Source: Thermoplasmata archaeon (lineage in GTDB: Archaea; Thermoplasmatota; Thermoplasmata; Halarchaeoplasmatales; Halarchaeoplasmataceae). Taken from it: DNA of 21,182 bases. The notes beneath the pieces are model-generated. The model searched no databases, was not told where the DNA came from, and was given only the letters and a program-made list of their open reading frames with translations. A program made the translations under genes and the position numbers. Location: contig JAFDTZ010000023.1 of assembly GCA_019594305.1 (NCBI GenBank), positions 1 to 21,182 of the forward strand, read 5' to 3'. Shown here in pieces: positions 12,811 to 20,952 of the stretch (position 1 is its first letter; each line of letters starts with the position of its first letter).

Positions 12811-15417
12811 TTATCCCGTTTTCTCCTGCGACTCTATCTTTGCCTGGGCCGCCGCTATCCTGGCGATGGGTACCCTGTAGGGCGAGCAGCTAACATAATC
12901 GAGCCCCGCCCGGTATGAAAATTTAACCGATGAAGGTTCACCGCCGTGTTCACCGCATATACCTATACTTATCCCTTTACGAGTCTTCCTTCCCCTATCG
13001 GTTGCCATCTCTATAAGAGGTCCGACACCCTGCTGATCAAGCGCGTAGAATGGATCTTGGGCTAGTATGCCCTTTTGTATGTAATTCGGTACGAAGGTAC
13101 CTACATCATCCCTACTGAAACCAAGGGTCATCTGTGTAAGGTCATTTGTACCGAAGGAGAAGAACTCAGCCACTTCAGCTATTTCGTCTGCTGTTATCGC
13201 GGCCCTTGGTATCTCTATCATGGTGCCTAGCTTGTAATCCACATCTGATTTTTTATCCGAGAAAACGGCCTCTGCCACGGGTGTGACGATTTCGTCTTTT
13301 ATCAGTTCAAGCTCCTTTACATTACCGATAAGAGGTATCATTATCCGTGGCTTCACATCATGCCCGGCGTTTTTCACTTCCACCGCAGCCTCAAGTATCG
13401 CTCTGACCTGCATCTTGTAGATGGACGGATAGGAAATACCCAATCGACATCCCCTATGCCCCAGCATGGGGTTCGACTCTTCCAATCTTTTCACACGTTC
13501 GACAATTCTATCCAATGGAACACCCAGAGCATCGGCGAGCTCGCTTTGTGTCTCTTTATCCTTTGGTACAAACTCGTGAAGCGGTGGGTCCAGAAGTCTG
13601 ATTATTATGGGATAGCCATCCATCACCTCAAAGAGTTCTTTGAAGTCTTCCTTTTGCATAGGCATTAGCTTTGTTATAGCCCTATCCCTTGCTTCGTCGT
13701 CTTTAGCAAGTATCATCTCCTGGACGGCGTTTAATCTTTCAGGATGAAAGAACATGTGTTCTGTTCTGCATAGACCGATGCCCTGGGCACCATACTCGAT
13801 GGCCTTCCTGGCATCTTCAGGCGTATCCGCGTTTGTCCAAACGCCCAATTCCCTTATCTCATCCGCCCAGCATAATATCTCTTGGAACTCGATAGAGAAG
13901 TCCGGTTCTATCAGCGGTGCCTCTCCAAGGATGACATCACCGGTTGTACCGTTGATGGTTATTATATCATCTTTTTTTACCACCTTTCCCCCGGTAGTAA
14001 ATTGTTCCTTTTCCAGATCTATCGAGATATCTTCCGCACCGGCAACGCATGGCTGCCCCATACCTCTTGCAACCACCGCCGCATGAGAGGTCATACCTCC
14101 TCTGCTTGTTAGTACTCCTTGCGAGGCAGCCAATCCATGGATATCTTCGGGGGTGGTCTCCCGTCTGACCAGTATGACCTTTTCACCTTCATCACCCCTC
14201 TTTGCCGCTTCATCGGTATCGAATACGACTGCTCCTGATGCGGCACCGGGAGAGGCGTTAAGACCTTTTGTAATCTTCTCTACGTCTGCATCAGGGTCCA
14301 CCTGTTTGTGTAGTAATTTTTCTATCTGCTCACCAGTTATACGTGTTATCGCGGTTTCCTTGGTTATCTGATTCTCTTTGGCCATGTCGTAGGCTATCTT
14401 TACCGCTGCGTTGGGAGTTCTTTTCCCATCTCTGGTTTGCAATATGTAAAGTTTTCCTTCTTCGATGGTGAATTCCAGGTCCTGCATATCCCGGTATTCC
14501 TTTTCCAGAACCTTACAGACATAGTTCAATTGTGAATATATCTCCGGTAATATCTCTTTCAATTCTTCAAGCTGAAGCGGTGTGCGTATACCTGCGACCA
14601 CGTCCTCCCCTTGTGCGTTCATCAGGAATTCACCGTACATCTTGTTTTCACCCGTCGACGGATTTCGGGTGAAAGCTACACCACTCCCCGAATTATCACT
14701 TGTGTTACCGAAGACCATGGTTTGAACGTTAACAGCGGTACCCATATCATGGGGTAGGTCGTGTAATTCACGGTACTTTATGGCGCGTTTATTGTTCCAT
14801 GATGCGAAGACCGCTTTGGTAGCGTCCATCAACTGCTTCCATGGATTCGAAGGGATGTCACCCACCAATTCTTTGTATCTCTTTGTTACCTCTTTAAGCT
14901 CTCGAGCACTCAGTTCGATATCTTTTTCAACGCCTGCCTTTTCTTTGATATCATCCATTATCTTCTCGAACTTCGAATGGGATATACCCCTTACTACGTC
15001 ACCGAACATGTTGATAAAACGCCGATAACTATCATAGGCGAATCGCTCGTCCGTTTGTTCTATGAGTCCCTCTATAGTTTTGTCATTTAACCCCAGATTC
15101 AGCACGGTATCCATCATACCGGGCATCGAAAAAACCGCACCGGAGCGAACGGAGACAAGTAAAGGGTCACTTGGTGAACCAAATTTTTTTCCTGTTTTCT
15201 CTTCCAATTCCTCCATCTCTTCTCGCATCTGCTCTTCTATATCCGGTATAAGACGTTCTTCTTCCAGATATTTAAGGCATGCAGTGGTAGTCACGGTGAA
15301 ACCGGGTGGAACCTCAAGGCCGATGGAAGTCATCTGGGCCAGGTTAGCACCTTTGCCGCCCAACAACTCTTTCATCTCTTTGTTGCCTTCTTCGAAAGAA
15401 TACACATAGTCAGTCAT
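12811..15417 (-). CDS. ppdK: Pyruvate, phosphate dikinase
   Basis: 868 residues, typical for the enzyme that interconverts pyruvate + ATP + Pi and phosphoenolpyruvate + AMP + PPi in central carbon metabolism. The N-terminal ATP-grasp part has LGGKGANLAQM and VRSGAVFSMPGMMDTVLN. The swivelling phosphohistidine domain has TSRGGMTSHAAVVARG, with His about 445. The C-terminal PEP/pyruvate TIM barrel has GLCRTEHMFF, GHRGCRLGISYPSIY and GICGEHGG, with the catalytic Cys about 821. The ATG at 15417 is chosen; the only upstream in-frame start is a TTG at 15426. A TATA box 30-35 bases upstream gives a very short leader. Confidence 0.97.
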   Translation of the reverse strand: MTDYVYSFEEGNKEMKELLGGKGANLAQMTSIGLEVPPGFTVTTTACLKYLEEERLIPDIEEQMREEMEELEEKTGKKFGSPSDPLLVSVRSGAVFSMPGMMDTVLNLGLNDKTIEGLIEQTDERFAYDSYRRFINMFGDVVRGISHSKFEKIMDDIKEKAGVEKDIELSARELKEVTKRYKELVGDIPSNPWKQLMDATKAVFASWNNKRAIKYRELHDLPHDMGTAVNVQTMVFGNTSDNSGSGVAFTRNPSTGENKMYGEFLMNAQGEDVVAGIRTPLQLEELKEILPEIYSQLNYVCKVLEKEYRDMQDLEFTIEEGKLYILQTRDGKRTPNAAVKIAYDMAKENQITKETAITRITGEQIEKLLHKQVDPDADVEKITKGLNASPGAASGAVVFDTDEAAKRGDEGEKVILVRRETTPEDIHGLAASQGVLTSRGGMTSHAAVVARGMGQPCVAGAEDISIDLEKEQFTTGGKVVKKDDIITINGTTGDVILGEAPLIEPDFSIEFQEILCWADEIRELGVWTNADTPEDARKAIEYGAQGIGLCRTEHMFFHPERLNAVQEMILAKDDEARDRAITKLMPMQKEDFKELFEVMDGYPIIIRLLDPPLHEFVPKDKETQSELADALGVPLDRIVERVKRLEESNPMLGHRGCRLGISYPSIYKMQVRAILEAAVEVKNAGHDVKPRIMIPLIGNVKELELIKDEIVTPVAEAVFSDKKSDVDYKLGTMIEIPRAAITADEIAEVAEFFSFGTNDLTQMTLGFSRDDVGTFVPNYIQKGILAQDPFYALDQQGVGPLIEMATDRGRKTRKGISIGICGEHGGEPSSVKFSYRAGLDYVSCSPYRVPIARIAAAQAKIESQEKTG

Positions 15418-15444
15418 ATTAAACAAACTGTGAGTTAAACATAT

Positions 15445-15459
15445 GGTATAAATAAATTC
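15445..15459 (-). promoter_or_regulatory. TATA box of ppdK
   Basis: On the minus strand the element reads AATTTATTTATACCA. Transcription is expected near 15426, about nine bases before the ATG at 15417. Confidence 0.6.
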
Positions 15460-15467
15460 TCATTGGT

Positions 15468-15484
15468 AAGAAAAAAGAAAGGAA
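15468..15484 (-). terminator. Pyrimidine/T-rich terminator of dnaG
   Basis: On the minus strand, immediately after the dnaG stop (15493-15495), the sequence runs through C4, TTTCC, TTTC and a six-T tract. This U-rich 3' end lies upstream of the ppdK TATA box, so dnaG and ppdK are likely separate transcripts. Confidence 0.5.
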
Positions 15485-15492
15485 AGGGGTTT

Positions 15493-16710
15493 TTACTTAA
15501 GATCGTCCCAGGAGATAAGTTCTATCGAGGTAGGTAATTTTGGGATACTGCTGACTCTACGGGCGACGAGTTTTTTCACACCTGCATCGACCGCGATGTC
15601 CACGAGTCTTTGGGTGATGATCCCGTCGAATATTACCGTGTCGGCGTTGTGTTCCCCGCTGTCCAGTACGTCGGTGATATCTCTTGTCAATGTTTCATTT
15701 AGTTTTTTTCCGTTTTTATCGAGGAGCACGGCCTTTTTTTCTCCCTTTATGTTGTTCAGTATATCAGAGTATCTGTGATGCTTAGCCGGTGGTGGTGGAG
15801 TTTTTTTTTCTACCTCCTTCTTAACTTCCGGCTGCTTCTGCTGTTTCTTACCTTTTTGCTCAGGTAACTTGCCCACGTCGATGTCGTACATCTCTACGTA
15901 TTGGTCGAAGGGGATCTTGCTCCTGAGGGCCTTCATTATCTGTTTTTGGGTCATCTCCTCTACTTCTGTATTGTCAGGAGCTTGAGCCACATAGTCTATT
16001 TCGGCGGTTTCAAGTAATTCCTTGAGGATAAGCGAGCCGCCTCTGTCTCCGTCCACGAAAACAGTGGTAACTCTTTCACGAGAAAGTTGTTTTATCCCCT
16101 TGGGTATATCCGTCCCCTCTACAGCGATAGCATTTTTAATACCATATTTAAGCAGGTTAAGTACATCTGAGCGTCCTTCCACGATGATGATGGAATCGGA
16201 ATCTCTAACGTTCGGTCCCGCTGGTAGCTTAGCGTCACCAAAATCGGTTATCTCTTCCATCTGTACTTCAGCTCTCACGGATTCCGAGAGATTGCTCATG
16301 GGCATACCACCCTCGTGAAGCACCTCGGAAAGGAGTTTCTTTGCACGTTCGACGATCGTTCTCCGTTTTGATTCTCTAACATCTCTTATCTCTTCAACAC
16401 TGATCTCCGCTCTGCAAGGTCCTACACGATCGATGGTCTCCAAAGCTGCCGCAAGGATTGATGTTTCCACCAAGTCTAAGCTGGATGGAATGAGAACTGT
16501 TCCTGTGGATTTACCTTTGGAAGAGCTTACTTCAACTTCTATACGGCCCATCCGGCCGCTTTTCTGGAGGTCTCTAAGGTCAAGTTCGTCCCCCAGGAGT
16601 CCTTCGGTCTGACCGAATATAGCACCAACTACATCGGGCTTCTCTACCACACCGTTGGCCTTGAGTTTCGTTTTGATCAGGTATTTCGTAGTACTTGGGT
16701 CAATGTCCAT
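15493..16710 (-). CDS. dnaG: Archaeal DnaG-like protein (Toprim primase-like, exosome-associated)
   Basis: 405 residues. The N-terminal region begins MDIDPSTTKYLIKTKLKANG and continues with VVGAIFGQTEGLLGDELDLR, diagnostic of archaeal DnaG. The Toprim domain has the catalytic Glu in IIVEGRSDVL (E178) and the metal-binding Asp pair in VFVDGDRGG (D220, D222). A basic Pro-rich linker (about 285-318) precedes a C-terminal domain containing NLKGE-like helices and ARRVSSIPKLPTSIELI. In archaea this protein has been found both as an RNA-synthesising primase and as a subunit of the RNA exosome. The start at 16710 has GAGGTG eight bases upstream. No intein is present. Confidence 0.96.
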   Translation of the reverse strand: MDIDPSTTKYLIKTKLKANGVVEKPDVVGAIFGQTEGLLGDELDLRDLQKSGRMGRIEVEVSSSKGKSTGTVLIPSSLDLVETSILAAALETIDRVGPCRAEISVEEIRDVRESKRRTIVERAKKLLSEVLHEGGMPMSNLSESVRAEVQMEEITDFGDAKLPAGPNVRDSDSIIIVEGRSDVLNLLKYGIKNAIAVEGTDIPKGIKQLSRERVTTVFVDGDRGGSLILKELLETAEIDYVAQAPDNTEVEEMTQKQIMKALRSKIPFDQYVEMYDIDVGKLPEQKGKKQQKQPEVKKEVEKKTPPPPAKHHRYSDILNNIKGEKKAVLLDKNGKKLNETLTRDITDVLDSGEHNADTVIFDGIITQRLVDIAVDAGVKKLVARRVSSIPKLPTSIELISWDDLK

Positions 16711-16751
16711 ATTGTTACACCTCTTATTAGTATATTGAAAACAGTGGGACC

Positions 16752-16760
16752 CTTATATTC
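16752..16760 (-). promoter_or_regulatory. Proximal TATA-like element of dnaG
   Basis: GAATATAAG on the minus strand would place the transcript start near 16730, giving a leader of about 20 nt that includes the ribosome binding site at about 16719-16724. Confidence 0.45.
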
Positions 16761-16761
16761 A

Positions 16762-16827
16762 AAATCACGTTGTGCGCTACTGAACTACATTCGCTTTGAA
16801 TGGTTTTCAAATCGGTTAGCGTGATTT
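16762..16827 (-). other. Structured inverted-repeat element upstream of dnaG
   Basis: A perfect 8-bp outer pair AAATCACG/CGTGATTT (16762-16769, 16820-16827) encloses an inner hairpin TTTGAA/TTCAAA (16795-16800, 16806-16811) with a 5-nt loop, extended past one mismatch by two to three more pairs. It lies in the 278-bp gap between dnaG and the polytopic membrane protein gene. It may be a leader RNA element, a small RNA or a protein-binding site. Confidence 0.35.
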
Positions 16828-16856
16828 ATGAATCCAATCAGACGTTCAATCTTAAC

Positions 16857-16904
16857 TTAACATGGTAATACTATGAAGATTCCTACTATTTCCAATTTCA
16901 ACAT
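16857..16904 (-). CDS. Possible 15-codon leader peptide
   Basis: A minus-strand ATG opens a short frame reading MLKLEIVGIFIVLPC, then TAA. It deserves mention only because a strong TATA box (16920-16933, minus strand) sits about 23 bases upstream, the spacing for a leaderless start, and because the inverted-repeat element and dnaG follow on the same strand. Nothing else supports translation; a chance ORF is quite possible. Confidence 0.2.
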   Translation of the reverse strand: MLKLEIVGIFIVLPC

Positions 16905-16919
16905 AAATAGGATTGGGTG

Positions 16920-16933
16920 TTGTATATATATAT
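16920..16933 (-). promoter_or_regulatory. Strong TATA box in the dnaG upstream gap
   Basis: CAATATATATATAC on the minus strand is among the best TATA matches in the window, yet no long gene starts at the right distance. It would give a transcript from about 16903 towards dnaG, with a leader of roughly 190 nt. Confidence 0.4.
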
Positions 16934-16988
16934 TGCGGTATTCGAAAAGTTGTATTTTAGGGTGTTTTTTGTGTTATCTATCGGTAGG

Positions 16989-18731
16989 TTATATCATAGG
17001 AAGGCCGGCCCCCCATAACCGTAATGCGATGTAGATTAATCCGATGGTAGATATCATCAAGGGAACAAAAGGTATATCTTCATCGGTAAGCATAAAAGAA
17101 GTCGCCCCCAGTGCACCGAATATGAGCATATCCCATAATTGATTGAACATCAACAGTGGCATCAAGACCAAGGAAAAGGCGATCAATCCCAGACTATTTT
17201 TGTTTGTGAAAGCGCCCCGTTCTATGAGATAGGGTATCATATTACCGATTAGAATGGTAAGAAAAATTATCAATCCAAGGAGCATAACAGAGCCACTTAT
17301 ATACGGTCTTCTTGACAAGTCGATCGTGGTGTTCCAGGCCCTTATCTTCCATATCGAAGGGGTGAAAATCCCAAGGAAGTACAGGGTCACGCATGCGGAG
17401 GAGAGCGTGAGGGATTCCAGAGGAGGAAGCATCATGGTACCCCTTCTGAAAGTAAAATATATGAGTAATACGGCGATCACGAAAACAATGAATTTTGTCC
17501 CCGGGCACATCAGGAAGGCGAAGGAGCCTCCTGCCAGCAAGGAAACGATAGCCATGTTCTTTGATGCCCACTTGGGAAGTTTCGGGTTCTCTTTGTTATA
17601 TTCGAGGACGTATGAGGCGAAACATCCCAGCAAAAATCCCATGGCACCTATGTAAAACAAGTAGGGGATATGTAGTATATACGTGGGGTCCAGCGCCCAT
17701 CCGTTTTCAAAGGTTGGGTCGGTAAGATGGAGTACAGCCGCCCCTAAAAGTGATGAAATAGTCGTTATCAGTACTAAGGGTAGTCTAAGGGTGGCAAATA
17801 TCTTCTTTAAAAGGTCCTTGTGTTGTATCTGTAGGGAGATTATCATGAACGATGTGGTCAATATGAAAAAGAACATGGTGATGAAAAGAGATCTCTGCTG
17901 TTGGGCCAGTCGCCCGGCGAGACCCAATTCTACTTCGGTACCTATTATCTCCGGATATGTGAAACCGTAATTTTCTATAAATAGATAATGTGATACCGTC
18001 GGCCGAATAGTATAGTAATCAAAGATTACGACACCGCCGGGGTCGAAGGTTATCACGCTGGGAACTATTGCACCGATAAACCATATAACGACCACTATAC
18101 CGAAAACGCCGAAAAATATTGCAGAGATATTTCTCAAAAAGGGGCGGATCCTTCTTTGGAAAAGTAGCTTGATAGATTCTATGAATCTGACCTTGACCGC
18201 TACATAAAGCCCGCTAAGAAACATTATGGATATCGCCATCCTTTTTAAACCGCTGCTTATCTCCTCGGCGAAGAGCATATTGAAGGGGTTGAGATCAGGT
18301 ATCTTATGTATGAATTCCACATCGGCGGCGTAATAGGCATAGATATGCGCATGCTCGGCCCCTGAGTAACCCAGAAAAAAATAGTCTATGAAAGGGGGAA
18401 GCATCACGATGGCGAAACCCGGTAAAATGGTGTTGTAGACCTTACGTAAAGGTGTATCACTAGCCATCGATAGTATTAGGGCCCCCATTACGAGTACGGG
18501 AAAATTGAATGCTGTATGCTGGACCACAAGATACATGGAAAAAACCGGGTATTCGAAGATAAGGGATTCTGCAACAGACCTTACCACGCCTATTATGATC
18601 ATGAAGATGAAAGCGGTTATCAGATTGAAACGGTCCTTTTCGAAAAATGCGATCAAGCGGTTCAATAACCTGGATATTAGACCCAAGGTACTATCATCTT
18701 CAAAATCCTTATCATAAGCTTTTTTGGACAT
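16989..18731 (-). CDS. Polytopic membrane protein of unknown function
   Basis: 580 residues with about 12-14 hydrophobic helices (roughly 36-53, 62-88, 100-119, 166-182, 203-226, 281-301, 316-336, 351-374, 393-427, 440-457, 478-500, 512-548, 553-573). The N-terminus is charged and cytoplasmic-looking. A His-rich outside loop GAEHAHIYAYY (124-134) is notable. The segment 100-119 loosely recalls Yip1-type membrane domains, and the segment from about 316 loosely recalls UbiA prenyltransferases, but the Asp-rich motifs of UbiA are absent, so I do not assign a family. The start at 18731 has GAGGT six bases upstream. It is divergent from the radical SAM gene across a 103-bp promoter region. Confidence 0.7.
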   Translation of the reverse strand: MSKKAYDKDFEDDSTLGLISRLLNRLIAFFEKDRFNLITAFIFMIIIGVVRSVAESLIFEYPVFSMYLVVQHTAFNFPVLVMGALILSMASDTPLRKVYNTILPGFAIVMLPPFIDYFFLGYSGAEHAHIYAYYAADVEFIHKIPDLNPFNMLFAEEISSGLKRMAISIMFLSGLYVAVKVRFIESIKLLFQRRIRPFLRNISAIFFGVFGIVVVIWFIGAIVPSVITFDPGGVVIFDYYTIRPTVSHYLFIENYGFTYPEIIGTEVELGLAGRLAQQQRSLFITMFFFILTTSFMIISLQIQHKDLLKKIFATLRLPLVLITTISSLLGAAVLHLTDPTFENGWALDPTYILHIPYLFYIGAMGFLLGCFASYVLEYNKENPKLPKWASKNMAIVSLLAGGSFAFLMCPGTKFIVFVIAVLLIYFTFRRGTMMLPPLESLTLSSACVTLYFLGIFTPSIWKIRAWNTTIDLSRRPYISGSVMLLGLIIFLTILIGNMIPYLIERGAFTNKNSLGLIAFSLVLMPLLMFNQLWDMLIFGALGATSFMLTDEDIPFVPLMISTIGLIYIALRLWGAGLPMI

Positions 18732-18755
18732 AACTCTACCTCTGATTTATGTGGA

Positions 18756-18768
18756 AGTACTATAATTC
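18756..18768 (-). promoter_or_regulatory. TATA-like element for the polytopic membrane protein
   Basis: GAATTATAGTACT on the minus strand lies about 30 bases before the ATG at 18731; the ribosome binding site GAGGT (18738-18742) lies between them. Confidence 0.45.
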
Positions 18769-18806
18769 ATTTTTGTTCTCTATTGTACATTACCCGTAAG
18801 GAAATC

Positions 18807-18816
18807 TTTTATATGC
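18807..18816 (+). promoter_or_regulatory. TATA box of the radical SAM gene
   Basis: CTTTTATATG is centred about 24-26 bases before the ATG at 18835, predicting a leaderless mRNA. No ribosome binding site precedes the ATG. Confidence 0.6.
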
Positions 18817-18834
18817 GGCCGATAGTTTGATAAG

Positions 18835-19785
18835 ATGCCTATGTCAAACAGCTTTTCCTCCTTGTTCCTTGGGAGATTCAAACCGTATTATCTTTACCGT
18901 CTATTGAAATGGAAGTTTGGTAGTCGCGCCCCACTCGGCGTAGGATTAAAGGTAACTAACAGATGTCCCATGGGGTGCCGACACTGTGCATGGTACAAAC
19001 CCGACGACCCTGAATTATCAACAAAGGTGTGGATGTCCTTGATAGACGAAGCAAGGCGCCGGGGCTGTATATTCGCACTTTTCGAAGGAGGCGAGCCCAC
19101 CATGAGGGACGACCTTCAGATACTTATCGATCATGCGAATTCCCGGGGTATGATAACCGAGCTTTTCACCAACGGCTGGAATCCTTTGGATGTGTACGAG
19201 CCGGATGTGTTTTGGATATCTGTGGACGGTCTAAACGAGATGCATGATAGGATGAGGACGAAGGGCTCGTTCCATAGGTTGATGGAAAACGTAGATAAGT
19301 TAAATAAAAGAAAAGTGATATCCTGGACAACGATCAATCGTGACAATGTTGATAGTCTCGAAGAGATATGCGCATTTTTGTCCGATAGGGTTACAGGGAT
19401 GATGTTCAACTTTTTTTACCCCTATTGCGGTGTTGACGACCTATCCCTGTCCAAGGAAGAGCGTGTCCTTACGGGACAAAAATTGTTGGGGTTGAAATCC
19501 GGCGGATACAGGATATTGAACTCCGATGCATTCCTAGAGCGCCTTGATGAAGACTATACCGTTTATCCCTGGATGGGGTTGACAATATCATCTACCGGAC
19601 ATTTACACCACGGCTGCCCCATAGAGCAGATACAGGAATCCTACGACTGCTCAGAATGTTATATGGTTTGCTGTAGGGAACCTGCTCTGGCATATGGTTT
19701 AAACATAAAATCCTTGAATGTTATTATAGATATAACGTGTTCCGAAAACGGTCTTTTGTGGTTTAAGCCGTGCATAGACGACTAG
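18835..19785 (+). CDS. Radical SAM enzyme with extra C-terminal cysteines
   Basis: 316 residues. The [4Fe-4S]/SAM motif is C44-x3-C48-x2-C51 in TNRCPMGCRHCAWY, with the SAM-binding GGEP at 85-88 and the strands WISVDGLNEMHDR (127-139) and ISWTTINRDN. The C-terminal part carries C261 (HHGCP), C272, C275, C279 and C280 (DCSECYMVCC), plus C302 and C313. This could hold a second iron-sulfur cluster in SPASM or twitch style, though the spacing is not the standard one. A basic, hydrophobic N-terminus (PYYLYRLLKWKF) suggests membrane proximity. The substrate is unknown; neighbours are a polytopic membrane protein and a CrtC-like protein, so lipid or isoprenoid chemistry is an inference. Its TAG shares the palindrome CTAG with the convergent stop of the next gene. 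Confidence 0.88.
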   Translation: MPMSNSFSSLFLGRFKPYYLYRLLKWKFGSRAPLGVGLKVTNRCPMGCRHCAWYKPDDPELSTKVWMSLIDEARRRGCIFALFEGGEPTMRDDLQILIDHANSRGMITELFTNGWNPLDVYEPDVFWISVDGLNEMHDRMRTKGSFHRLMENVDKLNKRKVISWTTINRDNVDSLEEICAFLSDRVTGMMFNFFYPYCGVDDLSLSKEERVLTGQKLLGLKSGGYRILNSDAFLERLDEDYTVYPWMGLTISSTGHLHHGCPIEQIQESYDCSECYMVCCREPALAYGLNIKSLNVIIDITCSENGLLWFKPCIDD

Positions 19786-20759
19786 AGATATTTTCTGGCG
19801 GTGTATTCGTTCACACCCATCCCTCTATTGTTTTTTATGATTGTTCTGCCTTTTAGTTTCATCTTTATTTCACAAGGACCGAACTGTTCGGTTATTATCA
19901 GTGCCGGTAATAAAGGAGACATGCTTATCTTAAGAGAGTCGTTGGCCTTCATATCTAAAACGATCTGTAAATTCAGGTCACCCTTATTTGCCTTTAACTC
20001 TATTTTCGTGGGCACACGTATCCCACTTTTAGTGTCTGAAGTCCACGAAAGGTTTTGAAGGGAATAATCTTGTTTGCCTAATCGGTAAAGAGAGTCGTCT
20101 ACCGTCACACGCAGATACCCCTTCGTATTTTTCTTGTTATATAGTTCCATCAAAGACACACTTATGTCTACATCGTCATCCGGGTGTGATTCATATCCGA
20201 ATACCTGCCATTGAGGAATAAAAGGTATCCACTTTCCTACGTTTCCGTCATGGTATCCTTTTCCCCGGACGTCGACCCTACCGATCTCTCGGATGTTTAC
20301 GAAGCCCTTTACATTAGCATCGCAGAAGAACAAAATCCAGTCCAACCATGAATACGGATAGAGCAAAGAGGGTATATCGAAACCGTCGACGATGTAACGC
20401 TCGGTAAAACCTTCGAAAAGAAGATTCCAGCTGATTTTTTCTCCTTTTCCGGTTATCCTTATTACTCCATCTTTTTGTTTAATGGACGACCCGCCAAATT
20501 TTCCATCGGGTTTGTTCATAGATAATTTACATTGCTCCAGCGGTATCTTTATTACTTCGGAATGGAAGTCGCCATCGTTAAATACGCTGGCACAGATGAT
20601 ACCCTTGCCGACTCCTGATACGTTTCTCGGGTCGCCCACGGAATATGTGAAAAGGCAGAAGTTATCTCCGTCGCAAACGTTGAAATACTTCCATTCCACA
20701 AGTATTGCGTCGGAAAGTGAACCCGTCAGGTGCTTTTGTAATGACCATCCTTTAACCAT
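19782..20759 (-). CDS. CrtC/AttH lipocalin-like protein (putative isoprenoid hydratase-like)
   Basis: 325 residues. An N-terminal motif VEWKYFN (21-27) and a central motif VRGKGYHDGNVG (164-175) match two landmarks of the CrtC/AttH superfamily, EWWYF and GxGYHDHNWG. That superfamily includes carotenoid 1,2-hydratase (hydroxyneurosporene synthase) and lipocalin-type lipid-binding proteins. The remaining sequence is beta-rich with many aromatic residues, consistent with two lipocalin-like barrels. The second motif has Gly and Val where CrtC has His and Trp, so catalysis is uncertain. No carotenoid genes are visible; an archaeal lipid or quinone side chain is a possible substrate (inference). 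The transcript looks leaderless from a TATA box at 20784-20795. It overlaps the radical SAM gene by 4 bp. Confidence 0.6.
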   Translation of the reverse strand: MVKGWSLQKHLTGSLSDAILVEWKYFNVCDGDNFCLFTYSVGDPRNVSGVGKGIICASVFNDGDFHSEVIKIPLEQCKLSMNKPDGKFGGSSIKQKDGVIRITGKGEKISWNLLFEGFTERYIVDGFDIPSLLYPYSWLDWILFFCDANVKGFVNIREIGRVDVRGKGYHDGNVGKWIPFIPQWQVFGYESHPDDDVDISVSLMELYNKKNTKGYLRVTVDDSLYRLGKQDYSLQNLSWTSDTKSGIRVPTKIELKANKGDLNLQIVLDMKANDSLKISMSPLLPALIITEQFGPCEIKMKLKGRTIIKNNRGMGVNEYTARKYL

Positions 20760-20783
20760 AAGGCGTTATATGATACATATAGG

Positions 20784-20795
20784 TGATATAAAGCT
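20784..20795 (-). promoter_or_regulatory. TATA box of the CrtC-like gene
   Basis: GCTTTATATCAC on the minus strand lies about 27-30 bases before the ATG at 20759, predicting a start at or next to the initiation codon. Confidence 0.6.
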
Positions 20796-20952
20796 TCTTA
20801 GAATGTATGCAAAACACTCTTTTTTCATCTGTTTTGACATGATAGAGACGATTAACCCAGTAAAAAACATTTTTTATCGACCGATCCCGTATGTAATAGA
20901 CGGTTTAACAGTAAGTCTTATCCGGTGGAATCCTATGATCGTATCTGTCCGG
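20796..20952. other. Intergenic stretch with no recognised feature
   Basis: This is part of the roughly 310-bp gap between the CrtC-like gene and the last gene. It is A/T-rich with a few T and A runs (for example 20861-20876). A frame open on the plus strand here is only the tail of a shadow of the CrtC-like gene and resembles nothing I know. Confidence 0.5.

Noticed and set aside
16989..18731. UbiA prenyltransferase assignment for the polytopic membrane protein
   Set aside because: Only a loose resemblance around residues 316-336; the NxxxD-type Asp motifs are absent.
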